Positions 7,388 through 18,450 of a stretch of DNA of 64,000 bases are shown in pieces. Made by a program: the position numbers and the translations under genes. The DNA comes from Lysobacter enzymogenes (GTDB lineage: Bacteria; Pseudomonadota; Gammaproteobacteria; Xanthomonadales; Xanthomonadaceae): the NCBI RefSeq assembly GCF_017355525.1, contig NZ_CP067395.1, forward strand, positions 2,666,001 to 2,730,000, read 5' to 3'. The notes below the pieces were generated by a model. That model was not told the DNA's origin. It saw only the letters and a list, made by a program, of their open reading frames with translations, and made no database searches. The first letter of the stretch is position 1. Each line of letters begins with the position of its first letter.

Positions 7388-9766
7388 ATGCACGCCAGCC
7401 GCACGCACCGCCGCCGCGCCCGCCATCCTCTCGCCCTGGGTCTGTTGATCGCCCTGGCCGCGCCCGCCGCGCTGGCCCAACAGCCCGCCCAGGCCGACGC
7501 CAAGACCCTGGACCAAGTCATCGTCACCGGCACCCGGGTCAGCGACCGCACCGTCGCCGAATCGACCGCGCCGATCGACATCATCACGCCCGAAACCCTG
7601 GAAGCCAGCGGCACGGTCGAACTGGCCACGGCGCTGGCGCGCGCCCTGCCCTCGCTGAACTTCCCGCGCCCGGCGATCACCGACGGCACCGACGCGGTGC
7701 GGCCTGCGCAGCTGCGCGGCCTCGCCCCCGATCAGGTGCTGGTGCTGGTCAACGGCAAGCGCCGCCACACCACCGCGCTGATCAACCTCAACGGCAGCCA
7801 GGGCCGCGGCTCCTCGCCGGTCGACCTCAACGCGATTCCGATCGCCGCGATCGAACGCGTGGAAGTGCTGCGCGACGGCGCCTCGGCGCAGTACGGCTCC
7901 GACGCCATCGCCGGCGTGGTCAACATCGTGCTCAAGGGTTCGGGCAGCGGCGGTTCGATCGCCGCGCGCTACGGCCAGTACAGCGCCGGCGACGGCGAGC
8001 AGTACCAGCTCTCCGGCGACCTCGGCCTGCAAGGCGAGCGCAGCTGGCTGCATCTGGCCGCGCAAGGCGGCCATCAGGACCAGACCAACCGCGCGCGGCC
8101 GTTCCAGGGCGTGGTCGAACAGCGCTACGGCGATCCGGAGATCGACCAGGGCGCGTTCTCCTACAACGGCGAATTCAAGCCGGTCGATTACCTGACCTTC
8201 TATTCGTTCGGCAGCTACAGCGAACGCGACGTGCTGTCCAACGGCTATTTCCGCTTCGCCGCCGACCCGCGCAACATCCCCTCGATCTATCCCAACGGCT
8301 TCCTGCCGCAGATCCACAACGTCAGCAAGGACCGCGCCGCGGTGTTCGGCCTGCGCAGCGAAACCGCCGGCGGCACCCAGATCGACCTGAGCTACAACTA
8401 CGGCCACAACGGCCTGACCTTCGACATCGAGAACACCCTCAACCGCAGCCTCGGCCCGAGCTCGCCGCGCAAGTTCTACGCCGGCGCGCTGGAAGTGACC
8501 CAGCACGTGTTGAACCTCGACTTCACCCGCCCGGTGGATTTCGGCTGGAAGTACCCGATCACCTTCGCCTGGGGCGCGGAATGGCGCGGCGAGGAATTCA
8601 GCCAGCGCGCCGGCGAGCCGCTGTCGTACGCCAACGGCGGCGTGCCCGCGTCGAACGGCCAGATCATCCCCGGCGCGCAGGTGTTCTCCGGCTTCCGCGC
8701 CAGCGACGCCGGCGAGTTCGACCGCCACAGCTATTCGTTCTATCTGGACGTGGAAGGCGACCTGACCGACAAGTTCTCCGCCGGCGTCGCCGCGCGCTAC
8801 GAGAGCTACAGCGACTTCGGCGACACCACCTCGGGCAAGCTGTCGGCGCGCTACGCCTTCACCGACAAGGTCGCGCTGCGCGCCACCGCCTCCACCGGCT
8901 TCCGCGCGCCGTCGTTGCAGCAGCAGTTCTTCCAGTCCATCGCCACCAACTTCATCAGCGGCATTCCGTACGAGATCGGCACCTTCCGCGTCGACAACCC
9001 GGCCGCGGTGGCGTTGGGCTCGGAGCCGCTGAAAGCCGAGGAATCGACCAACTACAGCCTGGGCCTGGTGTTGCAGCCGGCCGACGGGCTGTACATCACC
9101 GTCGACGCGTACCACATCAAGGTCGACGACCGCATCCTGCTGTCGGAGAACCTGACCAGCACGGCGGTGCGCAACTACCTGCAGGCCAACGGCTATCCCG
9201 GCATCGGCGGCGGCCGCTACTTCACCAATGCGGTCGACACCAAGACCCAGGGCGTGGACGTGATCGCGACCTACGCCTGGGACGTCGGCAACGGCAAGCT
9301 CAGCACCACCGCCGGCTACAACTATTCCAAGACCGAGATCGAGAACATCGCGCCGAACCCGCCGCGGCTGGCGGCGATCGACCCGGCCGCGGTGCGCATC
9401 GGCCGCACCGAGATCGGCCGCATCACCAAGGGCGCGCCGAAGGACAAGTTCTTCCTCAGCGGCGACTGGAAGACCGGCAACTGGAGCTTCAACGCCACCG
9501 CCACGCGCTACGGCGAGTTCACCGAACTGCATGCGACCGATCCGCTGCAGGACCAGACCTTCGGCGCGAAGTGGACGCTGGACCTGGCGGCGACGTATCG
9601 CTTGAACAACTGGGACTTCACCGTCGGCGGCGACAACGTGCTCAACGAGTATCCCGACGAGTCCAAGCTGGTGCGCGGGACGCGCAACTATCTGCCGTAC
9701 AACACGGCGTCGCCGTTCGGGTTCAACGGCGCGTTCGCTTACTTGAAGGCGGGCTACAAGTGGTGA
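7388..9766 (+). CDS. TonB-dependent receptor, substrate unknown
   Basis: A 792-residue outer-membrane receptor. Residues 1-30 are a signal peptide ending AAPAALA, the TonB box is LDQVIVTGTR (41-50), and the plug contains APIDIITPETLE, LRGLAPDQVLVLVNGKRRH and VEVLRDGASAQYGSDAIAGVVNIVLK. The barrel closes with LKAGYKW, a proper aromatic C-terminus. The plug style (RRHTTALINLNGSQGRGSSPVDLNAIP) is that of the large iron-siderophore / carbohydrate receptor groups common in Xanthomonadaceae, but nothing in the sequence fixes the ligand. It is divergent from the B12 operon and followed by its own terminator, so it is probably a single-gene unit. A transporter or FecIR-type regulator partner is not adjacent. 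Confidence 0.93.
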   Translation: MHASRTHRRRARHPLALGLLIALAAPAALAQQPAQADAKTLDQVIVTGTRVSDRTVAESTAPIDIITPETLEASGTVELATALARALPSLNFPRPAITDGTDAVRPAQLRGLAPDQVLVLVNGKRRHTTALINLNGSQGRGSSPVDLNAIPIAAIERVEVLRDGASAQYGSDAIAGVVNIVLKGSGSGGSIAARYGQYSAGDGEQYQLSGDLGLQGERSWLHLAAQGGHQDQTNRARPFQGVVEQRYGDPEIDQGAFSYNGEFKPVDYLTFYSFGSYSERDVLSNGYFRFAADPRNIPSIYPNGFLPQIHNVSKDRAAVFGLRSETAGGTQIDLSYNYGHNGLTFDIENTLNRSLGPSSPRKFYAGALEVTQHVLNLDFTRPVDFGWKYPITFAWGAEWRGEEFSQRAGEPLSYANGGVPASNGQIIPGAQVFSGFRASDAGEFDRHSYSFYLDVEGDLTDKFSAGVAARYESYSDFGDTTSGKLSARYAFTDKVALRATASTGFRAPSLQQQFFQSIATNFISGIPYEIGTFRVDNPAAVALGSEPLKAEESTNYSLGLVLQPADGLYITVDAYHIKVDDRILLSENLTSTAVRNYLQANGYPGIGGGRYFTNAVDTKTQGVDVIATYAWDVGNGKLSTTAGYNYSKTEIENIAPNPPRLAAIDPAAVRIGRTEIGRITKGAPKDKFFLSGDWKTGNWSFNATATRYGEFTELHATDPLQDQTFGAKWTLDLAATYRLNNWDFTVGGDNVLNEYPDESKLVRGTRNYLPYNTASPFGFNGAFAYLKAGYKW

Positions 9767-9793
9767 CAGCGTTCGCGGTTTGAACGACTGGTC

Positions 9794-9826
9794 GAAGGCC
9801 CGGGCGAACCGGGCCTTCGCTTTTTT
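9794..9826 (+). terminator. Rho-independent terminator after the TonB receptor
   Basis: A perfect 10-bp stem (GAAGGCCCGG / CCGGGCCTTC, 5-base loop) followed by GC and six T residues, 27 bases after the receptor stop codon. Confidence 0.9.
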
Positions 9827-9830
9827 GGCG

Positions 9831-9960
9831 CGGCCCTCATCCGCCCTTCGGGCACCTTCTCCCGCAAGCGGGAGAAGGAACAGCAGGCTTTCGTCTCTCT
9901 CCCGCAGCCAGCTTTAGCCCCTCTCCCGCTTGCGGGAGAGGGGTTGGGGTGAGGGCCGCC
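9831..9960. repeat. Composite palindromic repeat (two hairpins in inverted arms)
   Basis: Outer inverted arms CGGCCCTCA (9831-9839) and TGAGGGCCG (9950-9958) enclose two near-perfect hairpins: CCTTCTCCCGC-AA-GCGGGAGAAGG (9855-9878) and CCCCTCTCCCGC-TT-GCGGGAGAGGGG (9918-9943). This looks like an intergenic REP/BIME-type element of the kind scattered through gammaproteobacterial genomes. No coding capacity is evident, and it occupies most of the 305-base gap before the amidohydrolase. Confidence 0.75.
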
Positions 9961-10071
9961 TACCAGATCCCCCAGCATCCCCATCATTCCGGCACATCCC
10001 CACCCGCCACCAATCGGCTATACAACGCCGACACCGCCCCCACTGCCAGCACGCCACCCCGGAGCCCTTCG

Positions 10072-12120
10072 ATGCGCCCGATCGCCCTGCTGTCGCTGTC
10101 CCTCGCCCTGTCCCTGGCCCTGTCCGCCCACGCCGCGCCCGCCGCGCGCGACTACGCGATCTTCATGCAAGGCCGCGCCGCCGGCGAACAGAAAGTCGCC
10201 GTCGCCGACGACGGTTCGGTCCGGGTCGACTACCACTACACCGACCGCGGCCGCGGCGACCGCAGCACCACGCGCTGGCGCGCCAACGACGACGGCACCC
10301 TGCGCGAGTACAGCGGCAGCGGCAACGATTACCTGCTCAATCCGTTCGAAGAAAACTACCGCGTCGACGGCGCCAAGGCGCAATGGAAGAACCCCGCCGA
10401 ACGCGGCGAACGCGAACTCGCCGCGCCGGCGTTCTTCCTGCCGCTGCAGGCCGCGCCGGAAGCCACCGGCGCGCTCGCCCGCGCGCTGCTGAAGGCGCCG
10501 CAACGCAAGCTGGCGCTGCTGCCGGCCGGCGAAGCGAGCATCGCCGCGGTCGGCGACTACGACATCGCCGGCAAACGCGGCAACGCCAAGCTGCGGCTGT
10601 ACCGCATCGAAGGCCTGGACTTCACCCCGCGCATGGTCTGGCTGCGCGAAGACGGCGCGACCGCGGCGGTGATCTTCGCCTCCGGCTGGTTCGTGGTGGT
10701 CGACCGCGAGTTCGAGGACGCCGCGCAGAAACTGGTCGAACTGCAGGAAGCCGCCGGCGCGCAATGGGGCGCCGATCTGGCCAAACGCCTGACCCACGCG
10801 CCGCAAGGCCCGCTGCTGATCCGCAACGCGCGCCTGTTCGACCCGCGCGACCTCAGCGTCAGCGCCGGCACCAGCGTGCTGATCGACAACGAACGCATCG
10901 TCCGGGTCGCGCCCGACGCGCAGATGCGCGCGCCGGCGTCGGCGCAGACCCTGGACGCGCGCGGCCGTTTCCTGATGCCGGGCCTGTGGGACGTGCACAA
11001 GCACTACACCGCGATCGAAGACGGCGCGCTCGACATCGCCGCCGGCATCACCAGCGCGCGCGACATCGCCAACAACTTCGACACCTTCCTGGAACGGGTC
11101 AAGCGCTTCGACGCCGGCAGCGAAGTCGGCCCGCGGGTGCTGATGGCCGGCTTCATCGACGGCCCCGGCCCCTATGCCGGCCCGACCAAGATGCTGGTGT
11201 CCACGCCCGAGGAAGCGGTCAAGGCGGTCGATTTCTACGCCGACCGCGGCTACATGCAGATCAAGAGCTATTCCTCGCTGAAACCCGAGCTGGTGCCGGT
11301 CATCGCCGACCGCGCCCACGCGCGCGGGCTGCGCTACAGCGGCCACGTGCCGGCGTCGATGTCGGCACGGCAGTTCATCGAGAACGGCGCCGACGAGTTG
11401 CAGCACCTGCTCTACGTCGAACTGAACTTCATGTATCCGGAAGTGAAGGACACCCAGAGCATGCAGCGGCTGACCGCGGTCGCCGCGCACGCGCACGAGT
11501 ACCCGCCGGAAGCGCCGAAGGTGCGCGAGTTCATCGACTTCCTCAAGCGCCACCGCACCGTCATCGACGCGACCATGGCGCTGGAGGAAGACCTGTTCGG
11601 CGGCGACCCGACCGACAAGACCCCGCCCGGCCTGCGCGGCGTCGCCGAGCGCTTCCCGCCGCAGGCGCGGCGCAACCTCAGCTGGGGCGCGCTGAAGCCG
11701 CCGCACGGCCAGGAGGAGGCGTACAAGCAGGCGTTCCCGAGCATGCTCAAACTGCTCAAGGCGCTGTACGACGCCGGCGTGACCCTGATGCCGGGCACCG
11801 ATGCGATGTCCGGCTACATGCTGCACGCCGAACTGGAGGCGTACGCGCGCGCCGGCATCCCCAACGCCGAAGTGCTGCGGCTGGCGACGCTGACCCCGGC
11901 GCAGGTGCTTGGCGTGGACAAGGACCGCGGCTACATCGCACCGGGCAAGTACGCCGACTTGGTGCTGATCGACGGCGACCCGACCCGGGACATGCGCGAC
12001 ATCCGCAAGGTCGATGCGGTGTTCAAGGGCGGCAAGCGGTTCGATCCGGGCGAGATCGAGCGGGCGCTCGGGATCGTGCCGCGCAAGGCGCCTGTGGTGG
12101 CGGTGGCTGAAGGACGGTAA
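10072..12120 (+). CDS. Secreted amidohydrolase-family protein with N-terminal extension
   Basis: A 682-residue exported protein. It starts with a signal peptide (MRPIALLSLSLALSL... to about residue 23). Residues 24 to about 245 are a domain I do not recognise; from about residue 250 the chain is an imidazolonepropionase-like metal-dependent hydrolase: LLIRNARLFDPRD, FLMPGLWDVHKHY (His309 and His311 of the metal HxH motif), RYSGHVPA, LMPGTDAMSGYMLHAE and the C-terminal GYIAPGKYADLVLIDGDP. Relatives are often called exported amidohydrolases or Xaa-Pro-type dipeptidases; the substrate cannot be told. The ATG at 10072 is preferred over an in-frame upstream ATG at 9949 because the signal peptide begins there. 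Confidence 0.85.
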   Translation: MRPIALLSLSLALSLALSAHAAPAARDYAIFMQGRAAGEQKVAVADDGSVRVDYHYTDRGRGDRSTTRWRANDDGTLREYSGSGNDYLLNPFEENYRVDGAKAQWKNPAERGERELAAPAFFLPLQAAPEATGALARALLKAPQRKLALLPAGEASIAAVGDYDIAGKRGNAKLRLYRIEGLDFTPRMVWLREDGATAAVIFASGWFVVVDREFEDAAQKLVELQEAAGAQWGADLAKRLTHAPQGPLLIRNARLFDPRDLSVSAGTSVLIDNERIVRVAPDAQMRAPASAQTLDARGRFLMPGLWDVHKHYTAIEDGALDIAAGITSARDIANNFDTFLERVKRFDAGSEVGPRVLMAGFIDGPGPYAGPTKMLVSTPEEAVKAVDFYADRGYMQIKSYSSLKPELVPVIADRAHARGLRYSGHVPASMSARQFIENGADELQHLLYVELNFMYPEVKDTQSMQRLTAVAAHAHEYPPEAPKVREFIDFLKRHRTVIDATMALEEDLFGGDPTDKTPPGLRGVAERFPPQARRNLSWGALKPPHGQEEAYKQAFPSMLKLLKALYDAGVTLMPGTDAMSGYMLHAELEAYARAGIPNAEVLRLATLTPAQVLGVDKDRGYIAPGKYADLVLIDGDPTRDMRDIRKVDAVFKGGKRFDPGEIERALGIVPRKAPVVAVAEGR

Positions 12121-12135
12121 CGCCGGGGTTTGTGG

Positions 12136-12205
12136 TGTCGCGGTCGCGGCTCGCGCCGCTCCTACATGGCTTCCTGTAGGAGCGGCGCGAGCCGCGACCG
12201 CGACA
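12136..12205. repeat. Perfect 31-bp inverted repeat (REP-like family)
   Basis: The arm at 12136-12166 (begins TGTCGCGGTCGCGGCTCGCG, ends CCGCTCCTACA) is repeated exactly and inverted at 12175-12205 with an 8-base loop. The same 31-mer occurs at 22098-22128 (inverted, near match), 22310-22340 (one mismatch seen) and 48894-48924, always between genes. Confidence 0.9.
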
Positions 12206-12235
12206 ACCCGAACCACCGCGCCACCGCTTCATCCC

Positions 12236-12267
12236 GAAAACGAAAACGGCCCGCATCGCGGGCCGTT
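12236..12267 (-). terminator. Rho-independent terminator of clpB
   Basis: A perfect 10-bp stem (AACGGCCCGC / GCGGGCCGTT, 3-base loop ATC) lies 27 bases after the clpB stop, followed on the minus strand by TTTTCGTTTTC. The opposite side also has CTCTTTT, so it could act in both directions and insulate the amidohydrolase. Confidence 0.85.
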
Positions 12268-12293
12268 CTCTTTTGCTTCGCAAACTCCGAGCC

Positions 12294-14879
<2,586 letters not shown>

Positions 14880-14947
14880 GGAGGGTTCTCCCGAAAAGTA
14901 GGTGGCGGCTGGGCGCGCAGTGTCGCGCGCGGGCCGCGAATGACCTG

Positions 14948-14976
14948 TTAATGCGGGCTTTGGCGGGTGTTTCAAG
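14948..14976 (-). promoter_or_regulatory. Sigma-32 (RpoH) heat-shock promoter of clpB
   Basis: On the minus strand CTTGAA (14976-14971) is followed after 13 bases by CCCGCATTAA (14957-14948), close to the RpoH consensus (CTTGAA, 11-16 bases, CCCATnT). It sits about 70 bases before the clpB ATG. The gap between here and the gloA terminator (14977-15103) shows nothing else. Confidence 0.75.
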
Positions 14977-15103
14977 ATCGGCGCAAACGCCGGATTCAGG
15001 CCGCCGCGGGCCGCTCCGGCGCGCTGCGGGCGCTGCGGAAAACGGCCGGTTTTCACGGTCGGCGACAGCAAGGGAGCGCTGGATTCCCGCCGCTGCCGGC
15101 GGC

Positions 15104-15148
15104 GAAAAAGCGAATCCCCCGGCCGCGGGCTGCGGCTCGGGGGATTCG
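15104..15148 (-). terminator. Rho-independent terminator of gloA
   Basis: On the minus strand CGAATCCCCC pairs perfectly with GGGGGATTCG across an 18-base loop and is followed by CTTTTT. It lies 52 bases beyond the gloA stop. Confidence 0.75.
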
Positions 15149-15199
15149 TCGTCCGGGATCGCCTCCCAGGCTCGCCGCGCGCGGCCGCGGCGGCGCGGC

Positions 15200-15730
15200 T
15201 CAGACCCGCGAGGTCGGCTGCAGGATTTCGACCCAGTAGCCGTCCGGATCCTTGATGAAGGCGATGTCCTTCATGCGCCCGTCGGTCAGGCGCTTCTGGA
15301 ACGCCACGCCGAGCTGCTCGAAGCGCGCGCACGCCGCTTCCACGTCCGGCACCGACACGCAGATGTGGCCGAAGCCGCGCGGATCGCTGTTGCCGTGGTG
15401 ATAGGCGAAGTCCGCGTCGTGCTCGGTGCCGTGGTTGTGGGTGAGTTCGAGCACGCCGCGCTGGCTCAGCAGCCACTGCCCGCGCGCCGGTTCTTCGGCC
15501 GGAATCTGCGCCGGGTCGTCGACCAGCACCAGGAAGTACAGGCTGAACTGCGCTTCCGCGAAGTCGCGCTTGCGCACCAGGGTGAAGCCGAGCACGCGGG
15601 TGTAGAAATCCAGCGAGGCCTTCGGGTCCTTGATCCGCAGCATGGTGTGGTTGAACACGAAGTCGCGCGTGGCGGCCTCCGGTTGCGCGGTCACGCCGGG
15701 CACGGCGTTGAGTTCGTTCTGCAGGGACAT
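15200..15730 (-). CDS. gloA: Lactoylglutathione lyase (glyoxalase I)
   Basis: Cytosolic metalloenzyme isomerising the methylglyoxal-glutathione hemithioacetal to S-lactoylglutathione. The 176-residue product belongs to the longer, eukaryote-like glyoxalase I type. Candidate metal ligands are His28 (NHTML, where the human enzyme has Gln), Glu95 (VLELTHN), His122 (GFGHICVSV) and Glu168 (WVEILQP). Family stretches [12 protein letters not shown] and [12 protein letters not shown] are intact. It ends at its own terminator; the upstream permease gene ends 51 bases before its start on the same strand, so the two may be co-transcribed. Confidence 0.95.
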   Translation of the reverse strand: MSLQNELNAVPGVTAQPEAATRDFVFNHTMLRIKDPKASLDFYTRVLGFTLVRKRDFAEAQFSLYFLVLVDDPAQIPAEEPARGQWLLSQRGVLELTHNHGTEHDADFAYHHGNSDPRGFGHICVSVPDVEAACARFEQLGVAFQKRLTDGRMKDIAFIKDPDGYWVEILQPTSRV

Positions 15731-15781
15731 GGCGTGGGCCGGTGTGAGGGTCTGAAGGTTTGGGGCCGCCGACGCGGGCTC

Positions 15782-17377
15782 TCAAGCCTGCGCCGGCGGC
15801 TCGACCGGATCGCGCTGCAACGACAGCAGGATCAGCAACGCCGCCAGCCCCACGTACGCGCCGATGAACTGCCAGGCGATGACCTTCTGCAAGCCGTCCA
15901 GCGCCCACGGCAGGTACACGCCGCCGCGCGGATCGACCGAATGGATGATGCCGAACAGCGCCAGCGCGGCGCCGCCGAGCAGGAACGCCGCGGCCCGGCG
16001 CAGGCGGCCGTCGACCATCGCCGCGACCGCCGAGGTCCAGATCATCGAGGTCATGATGAAGCCGTTGCCGAGGGTCACGATGACCGCCAGCTCCGGCAGG
16101 CCGTGGCCGTCGAGCAGGCCGGCGAGTTCGGCGTGGCGGGCCGGATCGATCCAGGCCGGGTTGCCGGTCTTGATCGACAGCATGTACGCGACCGGCGGCA
16201 GGAAGCCGAACACCATCGCGGTGGCGTGCTTCGCCGGCGTGGCCTGGAACGCCTGGGTGGTGATGTCGAGCGCGACGTAGACGATGATCGGCGCCAGCAC
16301 CGCGAGCGGCAGCCACTGCACCAGCCCGGAGACGATGCCGAGCATGCCGCCGAGGCCGATGAACAAGCCGGTCAGCAGGGTGTAGCCGCTGCGCGCGCCC
16401 ATGTGCTTGTACGCCGGCTGGCCGATGTACGGCGTGGTCTGGGCGACGCCGCCGACGAAGCCGGCGACCAAGGTCGAGAACGCTTCGGCCAGCAAAATGT
16501 CGCGGGTGCGGTAGTCGTCGCCGGCGGCGCGCGCGCTTTCGCTGACGTTGATGCCGCCAACCACCATCAGCAGGCCGAACGGCAGCAGCAGCGGCAGGTA
16601 GGGCACGGTGTACTTCAAGCCGTCGATGAAGCCCAGGGTCGGCAGCGGCAGCACGAGTTGCAACGGTTGCGGAGTCGGCCAATGGAAACCCGGCGCGCCC
16701 AGGCCGAGCGCGCCGAAGCCGTAGAACAACACGGTGCCGAACACGAACGCGACGAACACCCCCGGCAGCTTCACCGGCAGCTTGCCCTTGGCCACCAGCA
16801 CGTACAGCAACAGGCCCAGGGTCATGAAGCCGACCAGCGGCGAACGCAGGGTTTCGATCAGCGGCAGGAAGCCCATCAGCACCAGCGCGGTGCCGGCGAT
16901 CGAGCCGAGCAGGCCGGCGCGCGGAATCAAGCGGGTCACCGCGTCGCCGGCGAACGACAGCGCGAACTTCAGCAGGCCCATGACCACCAGCGAGGCCATG
17001 CCGAGCTTCCAGGTGGCGTCGGCCGCGGCGGCCGCGTCCATGCCGGCCTGCTTGAAGCCGACGAAGGCCGGGCCGAGCACCAACAGGGCCATGCCGATGC
17101 TGGTCGGCGCGTCCAGGCCGAGCGGCATCGCGGTGACGTCGTCGCGGCCGCTGCGCGCGGCCAGCCGGCGCGCCATCCAGGTGTAGATCAGGTTGCCGAC
17201 CAGCACGCCGAACGCGGTGCCGGGGAACATGCGGGTGTAGATGACTTCGGCCGGGAAGCCGAAGATGCCGATCAGCGCGGCGGCGATGAAGCCGAGGATC
17301 GAAAGATTGTCGACGACCAGGCCGAAGAAGCCGTTGAGGTCGCCGGGGACGAACCACGAGCGCTGTATCCGCTTCAT
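15782..17377 (-). CDS. NCS2-type nucleobase permease (xanthine/uracil/vitamin C family)
   Basis: A 531-residue inner-membrane protein with about 12-14 hydrophobic segments, of the xanthine/uracil permease superfamily. Typical parts include [15 protein letters not shown] near the N-terminus, [15 protein letters not shown], the helix-break motif [33 protein letters not shown] and the following [22 protein letters not shown]. Substrate is unknown; members of this branch are annotated as putative xanthine, guanine/hypoxanthine or sulfate-like permeases. The frame is open further upstream; the ATG at 17377 was picked because the homologous region ([11 protein letters not shown]) begins there, though the Shine-Dalgarno is poor. 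Confidence 0.85.
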   Translation of the reverse strand: MKRIQRSWFVPGDLNGFFGLVVDNLSILGFIAAALIGIFGFPAEVIYTRMFPGTAFGVLVGNLIYTWMARRLAARSGRDDVTAMPLGLDAPTSIGMALLVLGPAFVGFKQAGMDAAAAADATWKLGMASLVVMGLLKFALSFAGDAVTRLIPRAGLLGSIAGTALVLMGFLPLIETLRSPLVGFMTLGLLLYVLVAKGKLPVKLPGVFVAFVFGTVLFYGFGALGLGAPGFHWPTPQPLQLVLPLPTLGFIDGLKYTVPYLPLLLPFGLLMVVGGINVSESARAAGDDYRTRDILLAEAFSTLVAGFVGGVAQTTPYIGQPAYKHMGARSGYTLLTGLFIGLGGMLGIVSGLVQWLPLAVLAPIIVYVALDITTQAFQATPAKHATAMVFGFLPPVAYMLSIKTGNPAWIDPARHAELAGLLDGHGLPELAVIVTLGNGFIMTSMIWTSAVAAMVDGRLRRAAAFLLGGAALALFGIIHSVDPRGGVYLPWALDGLQKVIAWQFIGAYVGLAALLILLSLQRDPVEPPAQA

Positions 17378-17724
17378 ATCGACGTTCACCGTCCGCGTCC
17401 CCCGTACCTCAACCCCGACGCGGCCAATGGCAAACGAAGCCACCCCCGCGCCGCCCCAGCCGCGAAATCGAAACAAGATGCTGGCGACCCAGCGCGAACG
17501 TAGCTCATCGACGGTACTCGTAACGCGGAAAGGGACGCGTCCATGCCGGTTGGGCCTGCGATCCGTTCGCAGCCGCGAGTGTGCCGCCAATCGGCGGCGT
17601 TGGGGCGATCCGAGCCGGGCCGATGGGTTATCGGCTCATGCCCTACCGGTGCGGTGAATCCGACCCTTCTATCCCTTCGTTCCGGCGCAAGCCGGAACGA
17701 AGCAGCGCTGCGGAAACAGGTGTC
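17378..17724. other. Intergenic region with one palindromic repeat
   Basis: No supported gene. It holds the likely promoter of the permease and a repeat hairpin near its right end. Although reading frames are open here, they lack protein-like features. Confidence 0.5.
17675..17702. repeat. Palindromic repeat CTTCGTTCCGGC / GCCGGAACGAAG
   Basis: A perfect 12-bp stem with a GCAA loop, 22 bases beyond the stop of the DUF4166 gene. It resembles short repeat hairpins widespread between xanthomonad genes and may also act as a terminator or mRNA 3'-end protector; there is no T-run. Confidence 0.6.
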
Positions 17725-18450
17725 CTACTCCGCCACCTCGAGCCAACCGCGATACCGCACCAGCAGCCCCACCAGCGGCAACTGCGCGGCCACGTCGAAG
17801 TGATAACGCCCCTCGCGTTCGAACTCGCGCGCGCGCACGCCGGCGAACCAGCCGCGCGGCAACGGCAGGCCGAGCGCGCGCACGCGCATCAGCCGCCAGG
17901 ACAGGCCCGGATCGTGGCGCTCGCCTTCGGCTTCGCCGTGCTCGGCGCCGTAGCTGGTCGGCGCGCCCATCGCCGCCGCCGGCAACGCCGCGGACGAGAC
18001 CGTGATCGAATCGCCCGTGTGCGCCGACACGGTGCGCGCCAGCGCCGCCTCGGGCGCCTCGCCGACCGGTTCCAGCGCGAACGCGAAACGCATCGGCCCC
18101 AAGCGCTCCAGCACCAGCCCGTCGCGCCCGCTCAGGCGCGAGCGCAGGGTCGACTTGCCGAACCGCCGGGTCCAGGTTTCGCCGTGCGGCCCGGCCTGGA
18201 TCTCGACTTCGATCGGCCCGGCGTAGGCCTTGGGCAACCGCACGATGCGCGCGAACAGCCGCGAGCACAGGCCGTGGCCGCGCTCGACCACGGCTTCGCC
18301 GCGATACGACTGGCGTCCGCTGCGTCCGTGCAGCAGCCGCAGCGTGCGCGGCAACAACACGAAGCGCACGCCGAGCGCGCGCGGATACAGGCCTTCGCGC
18401 GCGCCGAGGCGGGTAGCGTCGCGAGCAACGTTGGTTGCGCCGGCGTCCAT
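17725..18450 (-). CDS. DUF4166 domain-containing protein
   Basis: A 241-residue protein without signal peptide or clear membrane segments. The stretch YPRALGVRFVLLPRTLRLLHGRSGRQSYRGEAVVERGHG and the later WTRRFGKSTLRSRLS and LPLPRGWFAGVRAREFEREGRYHFDVAAQLPLVGLLVRYRGWL are the pattern of DUF4166 proteins, whose function is not known. The start overlaps the stop of the upstream secreted-protein gene (TGATG), and that gene in turn overlaps pgeF, so all three are probably translated from one mRNA with rluD. Confidence 0.75.
   Translation of the reverse strand: MDAGATNVARDATRLGAREGLYPRALGVRFVLLPRTLRLLHGRSGRQSYRGEAVVERGHGLCSRLFARIVRLPKAYAGPIEVEIQAGPHGETWTRRFGKSTLRSRLSGRDGLVLERLGPMRFAFALEPVGEAPEAALARTVSAHTGDSITVSSAALPAAAMGAPTSYGAEHGEAEGERHDPGLSWRLMRVRALGLPLPRGWFAGVRAREFEREGRYHFDVAAQLPLVGLLVRYRGWLEVAE

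Noticed and set aside
7298..9532. 744-codon minus-strand open frame opposite the TonB receptor
   Set aside because: Low-complexity Arg/Ala/Val/Gly-rich product without family motifs; it is an antisense shadow produced by GC-rich third positions of a well-supported receptor gene.
9949..10071. In-frame N-terminal extension of the amidohydrolase
   Set aside because: Would place 41 residues in front of a clear signal peptide and overlap the palindromic repeat.
12136..12205. CRISPR-like repeat interpretation of the 31-bp copies
   Set aside because: Copies are not regularly spaced, occur inverted, and no cas genes are present.
14951..17503. 850-codon plus-strand open frame across gloA and the permease
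   Set aside because: Spans two genes and intergenic DNA, Arg/Gln/Ala-rich, no domain; shadow.
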